From the NCBI GenBank assembly GCA_022885665.1, contig JAGQDJ010000137.1, forward strand, positions 1 to 64,000: 64,000 nucleotides of DNA, in the 5' to 3' direction. Below are positions 63,801-64,000 of the stretch, in pieces. The notes beneath the pieces were generated by a model, which was not told where the DNA came from, ran no database searches, and worked only from the letters and a program-made list of their open reading frames with translations. The position numbers were made by a program, and so were the translations under genes. The first letter of the stretch is position 1. Each line of letters opens with the position of its first letter. The stretch comes from Triops longicaudatus. Taxonomy: Eukaryota; Arthropoda; Branchiopoda; Notostraca; Triopsidae.

Positions 63801-63915
63801 ATCGGCTTCAGATTGGCCCTTCTGGTGACATCGTTCGATCGTTTCTTGCACAGCGGGCCAGGACGCCGTTTCCAAAAGTGTCAAACTCTCCAAGCCCAGA
63901 CGAAACAAGTAATTC
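57874..63915 (-). CDS. Sema5c: Semaphorin 5 (Sema5), 3' part; gene continues past the window
   Basis: Transmembrane guidance molecule acting through plexins. Eleven exons in the window: 63708-63915, 62819-63121, 62460-62659, 61860-62304, 61216-61429, 60673-61035, 60110-60475, 59853-60014, 59555-59728, 58321-58482, 57874-58244; phases agree, about 988 aa seen. The sema domain is missing its first exon(s) and reads NYLFRLGLESL, CGTNAFSP, YFFFREVAVEHMNCGK and ARVCKND. A PSI domain follows (RCHRFETKQDCNNAMDPYCGW). Seven thrombospondin type-1 units come next, five with clear W-x-x-W cores (e.g. WSEWSDWAPC, WTEWSAWSAC), one atypical after SVTKKITSWTPW, and one weak (WDEWTVWSLC). One transmembrane helix and a short tail with RIPSSPHYLS end the protein, as in Sema5 proteins. 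Region 63916-64000 is intron. Confidence 0.94.
58483..59554 (-). other. Sema5 intron (1.07 kb)
   Basis: Longest Sema5 intron in the window, between the last two thrombospondin-type exons. I see nothing coding or repetitive in it. Confidence 0.4.
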
Positions 63916-64000
63916 CTGTGCACAGTTTTTTTTCCAACGCAAAAAGGGAAAAGAGAGACAAAGATAAATGAGAAAACAGGATCATAGAAAGCTCTTTATA

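Overview
This is a 64 kb piece of an intron-rich animal genome. All coding sequence is split by GT-AG introns, many of only about 50 to 65 nt, and the genes are animal-specific (laminin beta, YY1, semaphorin 5, PIGW, TFIIIC220). The laminin beta chain reads most like insect LanB1, and three small genes carry a TATA box about 25 nt upstream of a TCAGT-type initiator, which is usual in arthropods. I infer an arthropod with a compact genome; I cannot name the species. All exon models were translated by hand and checked for matching splice phase.

Layout. 1-289: 3' end of a PUM3 (Puf-A) gene (+). 3211-18441: a complete laminin beta-1 type gene (+, 23 coding exons) with an unusual Ser/Thr-rich cassette exon before the LN domain. 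19275-21143: PIGW, the GPI inositol acyltransferase (-), head to head with 21879-31428: GTF3C1, the B-box-binding TFIIIC subunit (+, 29 exons). 32627-39100: a tandem array on the minus strand of three intact genes and one broken gene for short secreted Gly/Tyr/His-rich peptides, built from phase-1 mini-exons as small as 12 nt. 39101-41467: gene-free DNA with a tRNA-derived SINE-like element and a 115-bp MITE-like element. 41468-44012: SRPRA, SRP receptor alpha (-). 45178-47002: YY1/pleiohomeotic (-), sharing a 340-bp bidirectional promoter with 47343-49143, an MCFD2-like EF-hand protein with a Gln-rich front (+). 49559-51557: U2AF1, the small U2AF subunit (-), whose 3' end overlaps that of the MCFD2-like gene and whose fourth intron holds a candidate in-frame cassette exon. 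53487-55922: a GPR180/TMEM145-family seven-helix membrane protein (-). 57874-63915: the 3' part of a semaphorin 5 gene (-), which continues past the window.

The neighbours do not form one pathway. Most are housekeeping genes (RNA processing, Pol III transcription, ER targeting, GPI synthesis, ER export) mixed with matrix and guidance genes. The part that looks least described is the Gly/Tyr/His peptide array at 32.6-39.1 kb. Its members share a secretion leader, a core promoter and a C-terminal exon with one cysteine. They differ by gain, loss and decay of phase-1 repeat mini-exons, and two members share a 140-bp identical 3' block that points to recent duplication or gene conversion.
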